From the NCBI GenBank assembly GCA_910576335.1, contig CAJTIU010000012.1, forward strand, positions 1 through 64,000: DNA of 64,000 nt, read 5' to 3'. The DNA comes from Lachnospiraceae bacterium (GTDB lineage Bacteria > Bacillota > Clostridia > Lachnospirales > Lachnospiraceae). Below are positions 50,891 to 60,030 of this stretch, one piece after another; positions within the stretch are counted from its first letter, which is position 1, and the number at the start of each line of letters is the position of its first letter. Position numbers and translations under genes: made by a program. Under the pieces are notes generated by a model. The model was given only the letters and a program-made list of their open reading frames with translations, had not been told where the DNA came from and did not search any database.

Positions 50891-51769
50891 TCAATCCAGG
50901 TATTTCACAAACTGCTCCGCCGTCTCCGGCTGACTGCCTTTACTGCTGATCCCCACGGTCACAGACGGTACAAATACATGTTCTGCCTGCCCCGGCATGC
51001 AACCGAAATTCCCGCTTTCCAGCTGTTCTGTTACTGCCAGAAGCAGTGCATAATCCGGATTGGTGCCGAACAACCCTGCGCTTACATTCCAAGACCCTTC
51101 AAGCATTTTAAATTCACCCCGTATGATATCGTCTTCTGCCAGCCTGTTAGGCTGCGCAGAGCCCGCAGTTGCGGAATCTTCATTTTCCTCTGCCGGGGCT
51201 GCAGGTTCTCCATATGCCTGTTTTAATTTCCCAAAAAATTCCTTAACCCTTGATTCATCCAAGGTCTTATCTTCTTTCCGCCATGCTGCACTGCTGCTGT
51301 ACCAGAATCTGGAAACTGACTCCTTAGGTTCCATATTATTTAACACACCTGCCCTTTCCATAAAAGTATTATTTTCATAATCCCGGTACGCAGAACAAAT
51401 ATACAGATCCATCCCTGCTACGGCCGCATTTTCTAGCATCCCATTTTCCTCATCCAAAATTCGAGCGTCCACATAACGGTCTTCTACAATTTCAACAAGA
51501 TCTGGCTCCCCTCCCTCCTCCAACGGATGGGATTCATTGGCCAGTACCAGTTTCCAGTCATCCCTTTTGTCTGGATAAGTATCTGTATTTAGGCTGACCT
51601 TCTTTGCATTTCCATGAAACGATGTCTGTCCGGAAACTTCCTTACCTTTTTCCGTAGATTTTTCAGCCCTGCTTCTTTTTTCTTTCCATACATTTCCAAT
51701 CATATAAACCAGTGCGCTAAGCAATAATCCGCTTATCAGTCCTGCTAAAAACCCAACAAAGGGTAACAT
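50891..51769 (-). pseudogene. chimeric gene: VanY half joined to a solute-binding protein end
   Basis: A 292-codon frame made of unrelated parts. Residues 1-30 are a membrane helix (FVGFLAGLISGLLLSALVYMIG). Residues about 68-130 are the first half of a VanY-like D-Ala-D-Ala carboxypeptidase (DDWKLVLANESHPLEEG, AGMDLYICSAYRDYE) without the zinc-binding half. Residues 131-292 resemble the C-terminus of an extracellular solute-binding protein (SSKGSQPETAEQFVKYLD). The joints keep the frame. It precedes the 5'-truncated HlyD gene. Confidence 0.6.
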
Positions 51770-51857
51770 TTCATAAGGAAGTTAAAACAAAAGACTTCGT
51801 AATCAGCCAGAATGATTGGATTGTAGGCAAATTCAAATCATACGGAGGAATTACAAA

Positions 51858-52231
51858 ATGGCAAAATCAATCTTTGAGAGATTAGGCGGCGAATATGAAC
51901 AGCAAGGAGATTATCTAATACCGTACTTAACTGTACCCGCCGAAGAAGAACAGGCAATATTAATATGGGGACAGCGGCATCTGGACTATCTGAAGCAGTA
52001 CCGCAAAGTTACATATACCAATCTTCTCACAAGCGGCAGACTGAACGCCTATCTTGCTGACATCGACAGACAGGCACAGGAACGCTCCCACAGGCTCATA
52101 GAGGACATGAAGCAATCACAGGGCAAACGGAACAGCTTAAGGCAGAAAACGCCTTAGAATGGACAGGAAAAGTCAACAATCTTAGCGTATCTGCAAGGGA
52201 AATCGTAGAGCAGGAAATAATTTATACATAA
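51858..52231 (+). pseudogene. tnpV: TnpV, frameshifted
   Basis: The first 100 codons (MAKSIFERLGGEYEQQGDYL, ILIWGQRHLDYLKQY, LTSGRLNAYLADIDRQAQ) are a TnpV paralogous to 18609-18989. After HRLIEDMKQSQG the frame shifts by one base and continues as TEQLKAENALEWTG to the normal end EIVEQEIIYT. A single missing base explains it. No other element genes flank it except the small elements described. Confidence 0.75.
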
Positions 52232-52315
52232 ACATATTGTTACCCCACTTATAATATGTAGTTTTTGAAAGCGATGTTTTCTATATATTGCACAAGTACA
52301 CCCGCATTTTTTCTC

Positions 52316-52457
52316 TTGCACTAAAATATCTGATATGCTATATTATAGATAGAAATGGGAAAGCCACAGAAGCGGCTCTACCCCCGAACAATAACTTTTT
52401 ACCTCATAAGAGGCAAGCCGTCACTATTGCGAGTAGTGGCGGCTATTTCTTTTTTCC
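52316..52457 (+). ncRNA. antisense RNA of a type I toxin-antitoxin locus
   Basis: Promoter TTGCAC (52316-52321)-17 bp-TATATT (52339-52344); the RNA would start near 52351 and end at the hairpin AGCCGTCACTA/TAGTGGCGGCT followed by a T-rich run (52416-52457). It overlaps the 3' end of the minus-strand toxin gene, the convergent arrangement of TxpA/RatA-type systems. The antitoxin would pair with the toxin mRNA tail and promote decay. Confidence 0.6.
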
Positions 52458-52538
52458 CTTGTAAATCTGATAAAACAAATTAGCAAGGGCAACAATGAGT
52501 ATTCCAATCTGAATTAAATCAGCATATGTAACATACAT
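52443..52538 (-). CDS. 31-residue holin-like type I toxin
   Basis: A 31-residue peptide with a short polar start, a single hydrophobic helix (LIQIGILIVALANLFYQIY) and a basic end (KGKKK), the form of TxpA/BsrE-like small toxins of Bacillota. AAAGGAGGG lies eight bases before the ATG. Its 3' end overlaps the antisense RNA terminator on the other strand. It is too short for most gene callers. The peptide would act in the cytoplasmic membrane. Confidence 0.65.
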   Translation of the reverse strand: MYVTYADLIQIGILIVALANLFYQIYKGKKK

Positions 52539-52681
52539 TGTATCGCCCTCCTTTCTTTCGTCTGGAGGGCTGTTACACCCTCCGAAAATACAAGAGGGGT
52601 AAAGCCGCCATTGGCTCTATGGTTTCCCATACAAGAAGTATAGCACACATTTTCTTGTCCTACAATTATAATATTCAAAGT

Positions 52682-52887
52682 GACAGTGTAACTTTACTTG
52701 GGGATCTTGATAGGCAGACTCGTTACAGCTACTAACTCAACAGGCATCGACAGCCGATGCACGGAAACACACTTTTGTAGATGGCCGGTGGCTCCCGACC
52801 ATCTACGCTCCTATCTATAGTATATCACAGGAACACGTGTTCCGCACTTTTCATTTTATAAAATTCCCCAAGTAAAGTTACACTATC
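52682..52887. mobile_element. 206-bp non-autonomous element with 9-bp target duplication
   Basis: Ends are 23-bp inverted repeats with one mismatch: GACAGTGTAACTTTACTTGG and GA at 52682, and their complement ending at 52887. ATTCAAAGT flanks it directly on both sides (52673-52681 and 52888-52896). Inside lie GTAGATGG/CCATCTAC hairpin arms and the palindrome GGAACACGTGTTCC. No transposase. A 9-bp duplication and 20-odd-bp ends fit IS256-type transposition, which is inference. Confidence 0.8.
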
Positions 52888-52921
52888 ATTCAAAGTCAAT
52901 ATCGTCTTAATAAATGTTTTA

Positions 52922-53444
52922 TCATATCCTTCCAGTTATATAGTATTCATTTTCGTTGTAAAGCTTTTCAAAAAGCGACTGTTGCCAATCAAGAAAACAT
53001 GAAAAATCTTTCTTTTGAATCACCTCCTTGTGATTTACAATTATACTTTGTTCTATCCGATATATTCTTTCTAAACATGAACCTTTGCAGCGTTCCAACA
53101 AACCTTTATATTCTTCTCTGTCTTGTGGAGAATTTCCTTTTAATATTTCTTGTAATTCATTATTATAATCATCTATTTTATCCTGATGCCGTCTTTGCAT
53201 CGTCATAGCTCTCATACAACCATCCATTAAATAATAAACAGACTGTATCATCTTTTTGCTCTTTAAGCTTTTTCACACACATATGCATCAAACTCGATTT
53301 ACCACTTCCCCAGTCACCATACAAACCAATACAAGATGGAAGCAACTTTTCATCATTTATGGTATCAGTCATAATATCAACAATATACCCATAATCTAAA
53401 TAATCAATTTCTGTTTCACTATCTCTCCATATAAACTCCTCCAT
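52922..53444 (-). pseudogene. KAP-type P-loop NTPase, broken
   Basis: The first 88 codons (53444 down to 53178) are the start of a KAP NTPase with the P-loop GLYGDWGSGKSSLM (near residue 40) and a NGWLYESYDD block. The frame then changes: an overlapping frame (52922-53251) gives HQDKIDDYNNELQEILKGNS and a helical end I do not recognise. KAP proteins are several hundred residues long, with transmembrane insertions, so the middle is missing. KAP NTPases are found in phage defence loci. Confidence 0.6.
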
Positions 53445-53465
53445 GGTTCTGCCTATAGTAAATAT

Positions 53466-53945
53466 TTATTTATTGGCTAAATTTACCTTTTTCTTTATTT
53501 CCTCCACTAACTGGTAAACCGTTGTACATGGACACATCTTAGATGGTATCGTTTTTCCTTCTCGAACACACTGCCCATACATCCATATTTCAAAACATGG
53601 ATTTGACCCGCCCACATTTATGCCCAATGCCTCCGCTTCTTTTATGATTTCATCAAAATCTTTTACCTCATCCCTGTCAAACACAATCCAAGGCATACGA
53701 TATTGCGCATCATATGCTGTCATTTCCAGACATTTATCAATCATTACCCTTGTCTTAGTTTCCACTACCTTGATTACTAATTTATTCTGTATGTCTTTCG
53801 GAAGCTCTTTATGCAGTCCCTGAAAATAACATCTTTCTGTTGCCTCTGTATCTGTAACCACCAAATAATAACCCAATTCCGGAATCTTTAATGGCTGTCG
53901 TTGTTCTCTGGTCTTTCGGTTGCCAGTCCTATCTTTTCTTGCCAT
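53466..53945 (-). CDS. RloB-like protein (AbiLii-type)
   Basis: A 159-residue RloB-family (PF13707) protein: basic start (RKDRTGNRKTREQRQ), LVVTDTEATERCYFQGL, WIVFDRDEVKDFDEI (Toprim-like acidic motif) and the ending SNPCFEIWM. Typical members continue for 40-60 more residues after SNPCxEIW; here the C-terminus is different, so it may be truncated. RloB pairs with an RloA ATPase in RloAB/AbiL defence loci, and here the partner gene ends just before it. Confidence 0.65.
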   Translation of the reverse strand: MARKDRTGNRKTREQRQPLKIPELGYYLVVTDTEATERCYFQGLHKELPKDIQNKLVIKVVETKTRVMIDKCLEMTAYDAQYRMPWIVFDRDEVKDFDEIIKEAEALGINVGGSNPCFEIWMYGQCVREGKTIPSKMCPCTTVYQLVEEIKKKVNLANK

Positions 53946-53952
53946 ATTATGA

Positions 53953-55005
53953 TCATCCCTTAAAGATATCAATACTCTTTAATGTTGGAATCGCCCCATA
54001 CTTTCCAATCAGATAATTTTTTTCGTAGCTTTCATCTTTTCGAATCCTGGCACCAGATTCATCTACAAAGTCCGCCAGAGAATACAATTTAGAAATCCCC
54101 TGTCCATCTTTTTCCGTAAACCACACCTCATCCCTCCGAAGAAGCTGATTAGACAGCTGCCATGTATCATGTGTTGTAAAAATCAACTGTACATGATTCG
54201 TATTGATTTCTGGATTCAGGAAAGTAAGCAAAAAGTTCCGAACCAGTAACGGATGCAGACGGGCATTTAATTCATCAATGAAAAATACGCTTCCCTTTTC
54301 CAAAACATCCTGTAATTCTGGATACAATGCAAACATTTTCAATGTCCCCGCCGATTCCATGCCCAAAGGAATAGCTGCAAATTCATCAGAATCTATTTTT
54401 TTGTGCAATGCACTGATTTTATATGTTTCTTCTTTCGTTTCAGTGTCATGCGAAACCTTTTCTATCTCAAAATCTTTAATGTGCTCATCAAAAGAGGCAA
54501 AATACTCTATCACTTTCTTTTGCACACTATCATCGTCTACAAAGCCTTTCGGCAAACGACGTGGCAGAAAGAAATTGGTAAATGGATCCCCAAAATCTGC
54601 GAACTTATTTGCCAGAAACCAGTCCCGAATGTCTTTACACTTATTCACTTTCAATTTTGCTCCAAGAGAAACAATTAAAACCTGTTTCTCCAATGCCACC
54701 TGAATATTCTCCCTACTGCTCTTTGGAAGACCTGACAAGTCCAGTGTATTTTCTTCAACAGAACGGTAAAAACAGACTTAAACTTACGCGCTGTCTTAGC
54801 CTTCGAATTCAGCCATTCCTCTGTAACTCCATATCTGTCAACACAAAAGCCATAATTATATGTTTTTTCTGTCTTATCCCCTGAAATTGTAAAATATATT
54901 TCAAAACTAGACTCAGCATTACCTAAAATACTATCAAACAAAAATGTAGTTGGCCGTTTTTTAACATATAAATTCGGTTTATTCTCACTTATATGTATTT
55001 TATTA
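53953..55005 (-). pseudogene. RloA-like AAA ATPase (AbiLi-type), broken
   Basis: Two frames: 54675-55005 (TTFLFDSILGNAESSFEIYF, TYNYGFCVDRYGVTEEWLNSK) and 53953-54738 (IPLGMESAGTLKMFALYPEL, VFFIDELNARLHPLLVRNFL, the Walker B and signature-like part, then FTTHDTW). A one-base shift near 54700 separates them, and the first 50 or so residues with Walker A are missing. The AAA_21 ATPase would have worked with RloB; the locus is dead. Confidence 0.65.
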
Positions 55006-55204
55006 TTTCATTTTAACATAATTACTTTGTCTATCCATAATTTTTCAATAAAAAAAGATGGCCCCAGCTACTTCCTGCCAGATACATCTATTGCTATCCT
55101 CACTTTATGTTATTTATCTGCTAACTCTATACTTTTTACAGCTATCTGTGTATACTGTTCCTTTTCCTGCCCTTTGGGGAACACGATACACACTCAAAAC
55201 GGGG

Positions 55205-55423
55205 CTACAGTTTAGGATAGCCCAAATAAATTTCATCATAGCTATCCAGACTTTCCGGCACGGATACCAGCTCCGGCCTCGCCTTTGCCCTCAAGTCATT
55301 TTTTGCCTGCTCAATACAAGTATTGTAATCGGCGGCATACGGAACCTTTTGCTCAATCTTGAACAGATCGGCTCCAACTGCGGCGGCGATCATTTTTGCC
55401 ACCTTTTCCGAAGACAGTACCAT
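55205..55423 (-). pseudogene. flavodoxin fragment
   Basis: A 72-codon frame with a flavodoxin pattern in the middle of the fold (VAKMIAAAVGADLFKIEQKV, SLDSYDEIYLGYPKL). The phosphate-binding N-terminal loop (T-x-T-G-x-T) and the C-terminal half are missing. It abuts another fragment on the opposite strand. Confidence 0.55.
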
Positions 55424-55553
55424 GGAAATCCGTTACAATGTAACCGGCCCCCGCCGGAAAGAGCTGGCAACTGCAGTAGGTGACTTCATCGGAACGGCTC
55501 CGGCAGCGGGGTTTTTGGTGCCTACAATTTTTCCAAGGCAATTCCGTATATAA
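55422..55553 (+). pseudogene. virulence-associated-like protein fragment
   Basis: A 43-codon frame beginning MEIRYNVTGPRRKELATAVG, the opening of a family annotated as virulence-related protein in Clostridia; the rest is missing and the frame ends in unrelated sequence. It starts inside the flavodoxin fragment on the other strand. Family call is tentative. Confidence 0.4.
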
Positions 55554-55662
55554 AAATATCCGCTAAAATGTTCTCACGGCATAATGTCGGAATTATACTT
55601 TTTAGCGGATATTGTTTTTTTGCCCCAACTGTGCCTCCGATATCCGGGACCTTACCGTCTTT

Positions 55663-58029
55663 TTACTCCCTGCTTATCGTATCCACCACCGTCATTTTCT
55701 TGATCTGCTTCGCCGGCCCCATAACCGCCAGACATACAGAACCAAGCATAATGAACACAATCACCAAAAGCTCCCATCCCGGAACGCTCCATTCATCTCC
55801 CCATCTGGAAGTCACAAGGTTTTGGAACAGAACCTTATTAAGCGGCAGCCCAATCACACATCCTAAAAGAACACCAAAGACCGTATAGGTCATTGTCTCA
55901 CCCAATACCATCCTGTTTAACTGCCGCACAGTCATTCCAATCGCCCGCATCGCGCCATACTCCCTCATCCGCGCCGACACGCTCATAGCAATATTATTGA
56001 TGATATTAAAGAAACCAATCATAGCAATCACTGCCAAAAAACCATAGAGAAATACAGACATCGAATAGCTCGCCCCTTTTGTTTCTTTGTTTCCGATCCG
56101 TTTGTCAGAAAATGCAACACTACCGCCACATTCCTGTTCCATTACCTTGCGGATTTCCTGCACCTGTGAATCCGTTGCATCCCGATTAAGCTGTACATCA
56201 AGAACTGTATACCCGTCTTCCCCTGTCAGTTTCCGGAACAATTCTTCCGAGCAGACTGCCATTCCTGTCATACTGTCTGTATTACTGTCCGCTCCATAAC
56301 TATACGGAACATCTCCAAGGGTACCGACTATGGAAGTTTCTTTCTCCCCGCCGCCTGCCGATACCGTGACATTGCTGCCTGCAGCAAATGTATTCCCTTC
56401 CCGATGTACGGAAAGCATACCTTTTCCATCTATCGCATCCTGCAGATTTCCCTCAATCAGAGAATCCTTTGCCCACTCAAATTGCTGGTCATCATAAGAA
56501 ATCACGATAAGAGTGCTCCCATCCCCTGGAATCGTAAACTCTGCATAACCCCTGCCAAATGCACGCTTCACGCCCGGATACTTTATGATTACTTCATCAA
56601 GCCCTGACGGAATCTGATTAGTATAATCTTCCTTATAAATATAAAGATCGGGGGCAGACGCACGAAGCGGCGTAAGCGCATGATGCATAAAATCAATAGC
56701 TGTGCCAAATGCAAGGAACAGGATAATACTGAATGCAAAAGAACTTGTTACCAAAAGGAAATTCTTCTTACTTCCAGAAGCATGATGAACCCCCAACGCC
56801 ATATCCACTTTAAAAATCCGTGTATTTGCCGTCCTTTTCACTGCCTGTACGGTTCCTGCATTTCCGGAAACTGCTGTTAACGGAGACACCTTCGCGGCAC
56901 GTTTAGCCGGAGACCTTGCAGCCAGAAGTACAGTAACGAATCCCACGATCATTCCGGCTGCGACCGCTATATAACTGACTCCGAACACTGGCAATCCTTC
57001 AAAAAGCCCCGGGCTTAGACAACGCAGCATTCCACAAAGAACCCATACCATACAGATCCCCGCAATAATGCCCGCTGGAATGGCCGTCCTGCACCAGCTG
57101 AGCGCTTCTCTTCGCACAAATCGGATCACTTGCTTTCCGGTTGCTCCAAGGCATCTCATCATACCAAAGAATTCTGTCCGCCGTGCGATATTACTGTTCA
57201 TACTTGCTGTAATCATAAAGATTCCTGCAACCACGACTAACGCCGCCAAAACTGCCGCCACAAAATATAGCTGCAGGATGTAGGTATCCTGGCTCTGAAA
57301 CATTAGCATAAGAACCTTTGCATTCTGACGCACCTGTCCCTCTTCCAGGCCAAACTGCGCGCTGATCTCACGGATTGCTTTCTGGATATTACAAAACTTC
57401 CGAAACTCTACATAATAAAGCACTTCCTGTGCCGATTTTGTTTCTTCCGGCCGCAATGCAGAAAATCCGTCCGTATTCAGATACATGCCAAACGCGTCAT
57501 GCTCTGCCTCTAATGCCGTATCTTTCGTAATCCCGGTAATATAATACTGCTTCATCTCCCCCTGAGGAGTTGCCATGCTGACAGTATCTCCCACCTGCAC
57601 GCCCAGCCGAGTCTTTGCACTCTCATTCAGAACTGCCTCTTCGGTATTTTCCGGAAATGTCCCCTCTGTAAGCTCCGCTGCCGGAAACATTTCCAAAAGC
57701 TCTTTGTCAAACCCACAGACTGCCGTCTCAATTCCCTCAATCCGATAACCGTCTCGCAGATGATAATTCAGCACCCCATACCGCGCGATATGTTCCACCT
57801 CCGGCCGTGCTTTCAAAAGCGCTCCCTGTTCTTCATCCACCAAAAAACCTGCATGCCAGCTTCCATCGCTCTTAACCGCCTGTATCATCTGGGAACGAAT
57901 CTCCATATCCGCCATCCCAAAGATCACCGTAACCAGAAACACTGCCAGCACGATACAGAGCCTGGTCATCCGGTTCTGTTTCTTATGCTGTTTCGCCGAT
58001 ATTTGTATCAAATCCAGATAATGCTTCAA
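55663..58029 (-). CDS. FtsX-type ABC permease (module 2)
   Basis: A 788-residue FtsX/MacB-class permease: helix near residue 25 (LCIVLAVFLVTVIFGMAD), extracellular domain to about 260, helices 260-380, second half beginning with a hydrophobic block at about 420 (FLLVTSSFAFSIILFLAFG), three final helices (655-780) and the signature ARMREYGAMRAIGMT. Its start overlaps the ATPase stop by four bases. Partner of 58026-58709. Confidence 0.85.
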   Translation of the reverse strand: MKHYLDLIQISAKQHKKQNRMTRLCIVLAVFLVTVIFGMADMEIRSQMIQAVKSDGSWHAGFLVDEEQGALLKARPEVEHIARYGVLNYHLRDGYRIEGIETAVCGFDKELLEMFPAAELTEGTFPENTEEAVLNESAKTRLGVQVGDTVSMATPQGEMKQYYITGITKDTALEAEHDAFGMYLNTDGFSALRPEETKSAQEVLYYVEFRKFCNIQKAIREISAQFGLEEGQVRQNAKVLMLMFQSQDTYILQLYFVAAVLAALVVVAGIFMITASMNSNIARRTEFFGMMRCLGATGKQVIRFVRREALSWCRTAIPAGIIAGICMVWVLCGMLRCLSPGLFEGLPVFGVSYIAVAAGMIVGFVTVLLAARSPAKRAAKVSPLTAVSGNAGTVQAVKRTANTRIFKVDMALGVHHASGSKKNFLLVTSSFAFSIILFLAFGTAIDFMHHALTPLRASAPDLYIYKEDYTNQIPSGLDEVIIKYPGVKRAFGRGYAEFTIPGDGSTLIVISYDDQQFEWAKDSLIEGNLQDAIDGKGMLSVHREGNTFAAGSNVTVSAGGGEKETSIVGTLGDVPYSYGADSNTDSMTGMAVCSEELFRKLTGEDGYTVLDVQLNRDATDSQVQEIRKVMEQECGGSVAFSDKRIGNKETKGASYSMSVFLYGFLAVIAMIGFFNIINNIAMSVSARMREYGAMRAIGMTVRQLNRMVLGETMTYTVFGVLLGCVIGLPLNKVLFQNLVTSRWGDEWSVPGWELLVIVFIMLGSVCLAVMGPAKQIKKMTVVDTISRE

Positions 58030-58709
58030 TCCGCCACACCTCCCAGCTCAATAAGTTCACCGTCCGTAACCTGGAACACCCGGTCTGCCTGGGACGTCAG
58101 GTTCATATTATGGGTAATCATTAAAACAGTCTGCTGATAATGCCTTGACGCTTTGCACAAAAGATCCATTACATCCTGGCTGCTCTGGGAATCCAGATTC
58201 CCGGTCGGCTCGTCCGCCAGGACCAGCGCCGGCCTCGTAATCAAAGCACGCCCTATGGCCACCCGCTGCTGCTGTCCGCCAGAAAGCTGTCCCGGCAAAT
58301 GCTTCCGTCTGTTCGTAAGCCCCAGTACCTCTAAAATCTCATCCACCCGTTCCTGATTCGGTTTCTTGTAATCTAACAGAAGCGGGAAGATAATATTCTG
58401 CTCTACATCAAGCTCTGGAATCAGATGAAAGGACTGAAATATAAACCCGATATTCTGTCTGCGGAAGACTGTCCGTTCATTTTCCCCCATCGCAAATATG
58501 TTTCTGCCATTTAAAAATACGTTCCCGGAGTTTGCCTCATCCAACCCGCCAATACAGTTCAGAAGCGTACTTTTCCCAGAACCGGATGCTCCGACGACCG
58601 CTCCGAATTCTCCTCTATGCATGGATAAAGAAACATTCTTTAACGCATCTACACGGGCCTCCCCGCTTCCATAAACCTTACACAGATTCTCTACTTTTAA
58701 TATTTCCAT
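58026..58709 (-). CDS. ABC transporter ATPase, LolD/MacB type (module 2)
   Basis: A 227-residue ATP-binding subunit: Walker [10 protein letters not shown], signature [15 protein letters not shown], Walker [12 protein letters not shown], switch His in MITHNMN. The ATG at 58709 follows GGCAGGGGA; the frame opens at 58730. Module 2 is ordered regulator, kinase, ATPase, permease, like module 1. The box at 58795 sits ahead of it. Confidence 0.9.
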   Translation of the reverse strand: MEILKVENLCKVYGSGEARVDALKNVSLSMHRGEFGAVVGASGSGKSTLLNCIGGLDEANSGNVFLNGRNIFAMGENERTVFRRQNIGFIFQSFHLIPELDVEQNIIFPLLLDYKKPNQERVDEILEVLGLTNRRKHLPGQLSGGQQQRVAIGRALITRPALVLADEPTGNLDSQSSQDVMDLLCKASRHYQQTVLMITHNMNLTSQADRVFQVTDGELIELGGVAD

Positions 58710-58730
58710 ACAATCCCCTGCCTTTCTCAA

Positions 58731-58763
58731 CTATTCTTTTTTGGATGTACAAAAAAAGAATAG
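58731..58763. terminator. AT-rich hairpin between kinase and ATPase genes
   Basis: CTATTCTTTTTT pairs with AAAAAAGAATAG (12 bp, perfect) around GGATGTAC. It is palindromic, so it works on both strands; on the minus strand it lies in the leader of the ATPase gene. It may end or attenuate read-through from the kinase. Confidence 0.5.
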
Positions 58764-58794
58764 CATCTTGACCTTACATTCCGGTGAATGGAAG

Positions 58795-58810
58795 CTTACA
58801 GATTCGTAAG
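58795..58810. promoter_or_regulatory. CTTAC-N6-GTAAG box before the ABC genes (module 2)
   Basis: CTTAC-AGATTC-GTAAG lies at the end of the kinase gene, upstream of the ATPase. The same inverted repeat with the same spacing is at 60790-60805 before the response regulator. A further CTTACATTCC half-site is at 58773. Likely binding site of the module 2 regulator. Confidence 0.6.
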
Positions 58811-60025
58811 AAAGGTTAGCCAGAATACACTCCCCTCTCCGGGTCTGCTCTCCACAGACAGATTCCCCCCCTGACCTTCCACAATTGATTTCGCCAGGGA
58901 AAGCCCAAGCCCTGTCCCCTGCCGGTCACTGGAAGACCGGCTTCGATAAAACTGTTTAAAAATATGATGGATGTCTTCCTGCGCAATGCCTGACCCGTTA
59001 TCTTCTACTGTCATGCGAAAAACTGCAGGGGTTCTTTTCCACGATACACGGATAACATCTCCTGTTTCCGTGTGATCGAGCGCATTTTTTATAAGATTCC
59101 CAACCGCCTCTTTCGTCCACTCCTGATCGCAGATCAGTCTCTCCTCTGGCCTGCCGTCCATCAAAATCTCTTTTCCCTCCTGCTTCGCGCGTTCCAGCAG
59201 ATCGTCCACTGCCTGCCCTGCGACTTCTGCAGCAAAACACTCCCGTTTTTCAAAAACTATATTCCCAGTATCCAGACGCGCCATTTTTAAAAGAGACTGT
59301 ATTAACTGCTCCATCCGTTCCAGAGATTTCATGGATTTCTGAGAAAAAATCTTCACCGTTTCTTCATTCTCGGGCTCATCCTTTATGATCTCCATATACA
59401 TATTTAGAGCTGCAAGAGGCGTTTTCAGCTGATGTGAAATATTCGAGATCATATCTCTTAAAAACATCTTCGCTTTATGTTCCATCTCACTCTTTGCCTG
59501 CAGCGACATAGCAAGCTGTTCAATACTGCCAAACAACTGGAAAATTGCCCCTGTTTCTCCTGCGGGCAGATGGTTTTCAAACCGGTTCTGGTCATACTCT
59601 GCAATCACCGTCTCAATACTCTCATACATCTGCTCTCTTCTTCGCAAAAACAATCCCGTACCGCCCAACACCATAATCGCAAACACCAGGCCTACAGAAA
59701 GCAGCGCTGCAATCCGCCGAACAGATGTTTGTTCTGCGAGCAGCAGTAAATAACTCTGCGTATGTTCTGTATGTCCGATGGTTTCCAGCAATTGCTCCCC
59801 GTCTTCCGTTACCTCCACATGATTCCATGCAGAAGCCACCAGCACAGGTGAAACTTCCTGTTCCAACAGATAAGAAGCTGCCGCAAGCTCGCGTTTTATA
59901 AGAATTCTTCTGATATCCTGTGCCTGAAAAATGCCGCAGATTCCCAAAACGCAGATCTGCAGCAAACAAATCACTACAAGAAACAGATAAAACCTTCGTG
60001 TCTGCTTTTCATATAGAAATTTCAC
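58796..60025 (-). CDS. sensor histidine kinase (module 2)
   Basis: A 409-residue kinase. Helix 1 near residues 12-33, extracellular part to about 120, helix 2 near 125-148, phospho-His in MISNISHQLKTPLAALNMY, N box KNALDHTETG, G1 DNGSGIA and G2 GTGLGLSLAKSI. RBS GGAGGAG; the start is a GTG at 60025, eight bases behind it. Longer extracellular region than the module 1 kinase. Confidence 0.85.
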   Translation of the reverse strand: MKFLYEKQTRRFYLFLVVICLLQICVLGICGIFQAQDIRRILIKRELAAASYLLEQEVSPVLVASAWNHVEVTEDGEQLLETIGHTEHTQSYLLLLAEQTSVRRIAALLSVGLVFAIMVLGGTGLFLRRREQMYESIETVIAEYDQNRFENHLPAGETGAIFQLFGSIEQLAMSLQAKSEMEHKAKMFLRDMISNISHQLKTPLAALNMYMEIIKDEPENEETVKIFSQKSMKSLERMEQLIQSLLKMARLDTGNIVFEKRECFAAEVAGQAVDDLLERAKQEGKEILMDGRPEERLICDQEWTKEAVGNLIKNALDHTETGDVIRVSWKRTPAVFRMTVEDNGSGIAQEDIHHIFKQFYRSRSSSDRQGTGLGLSLAKSIVEGQGGNLSVESRPGEGSVFWLTFLTNL

Positions 60026-60030
60026 ACTTC

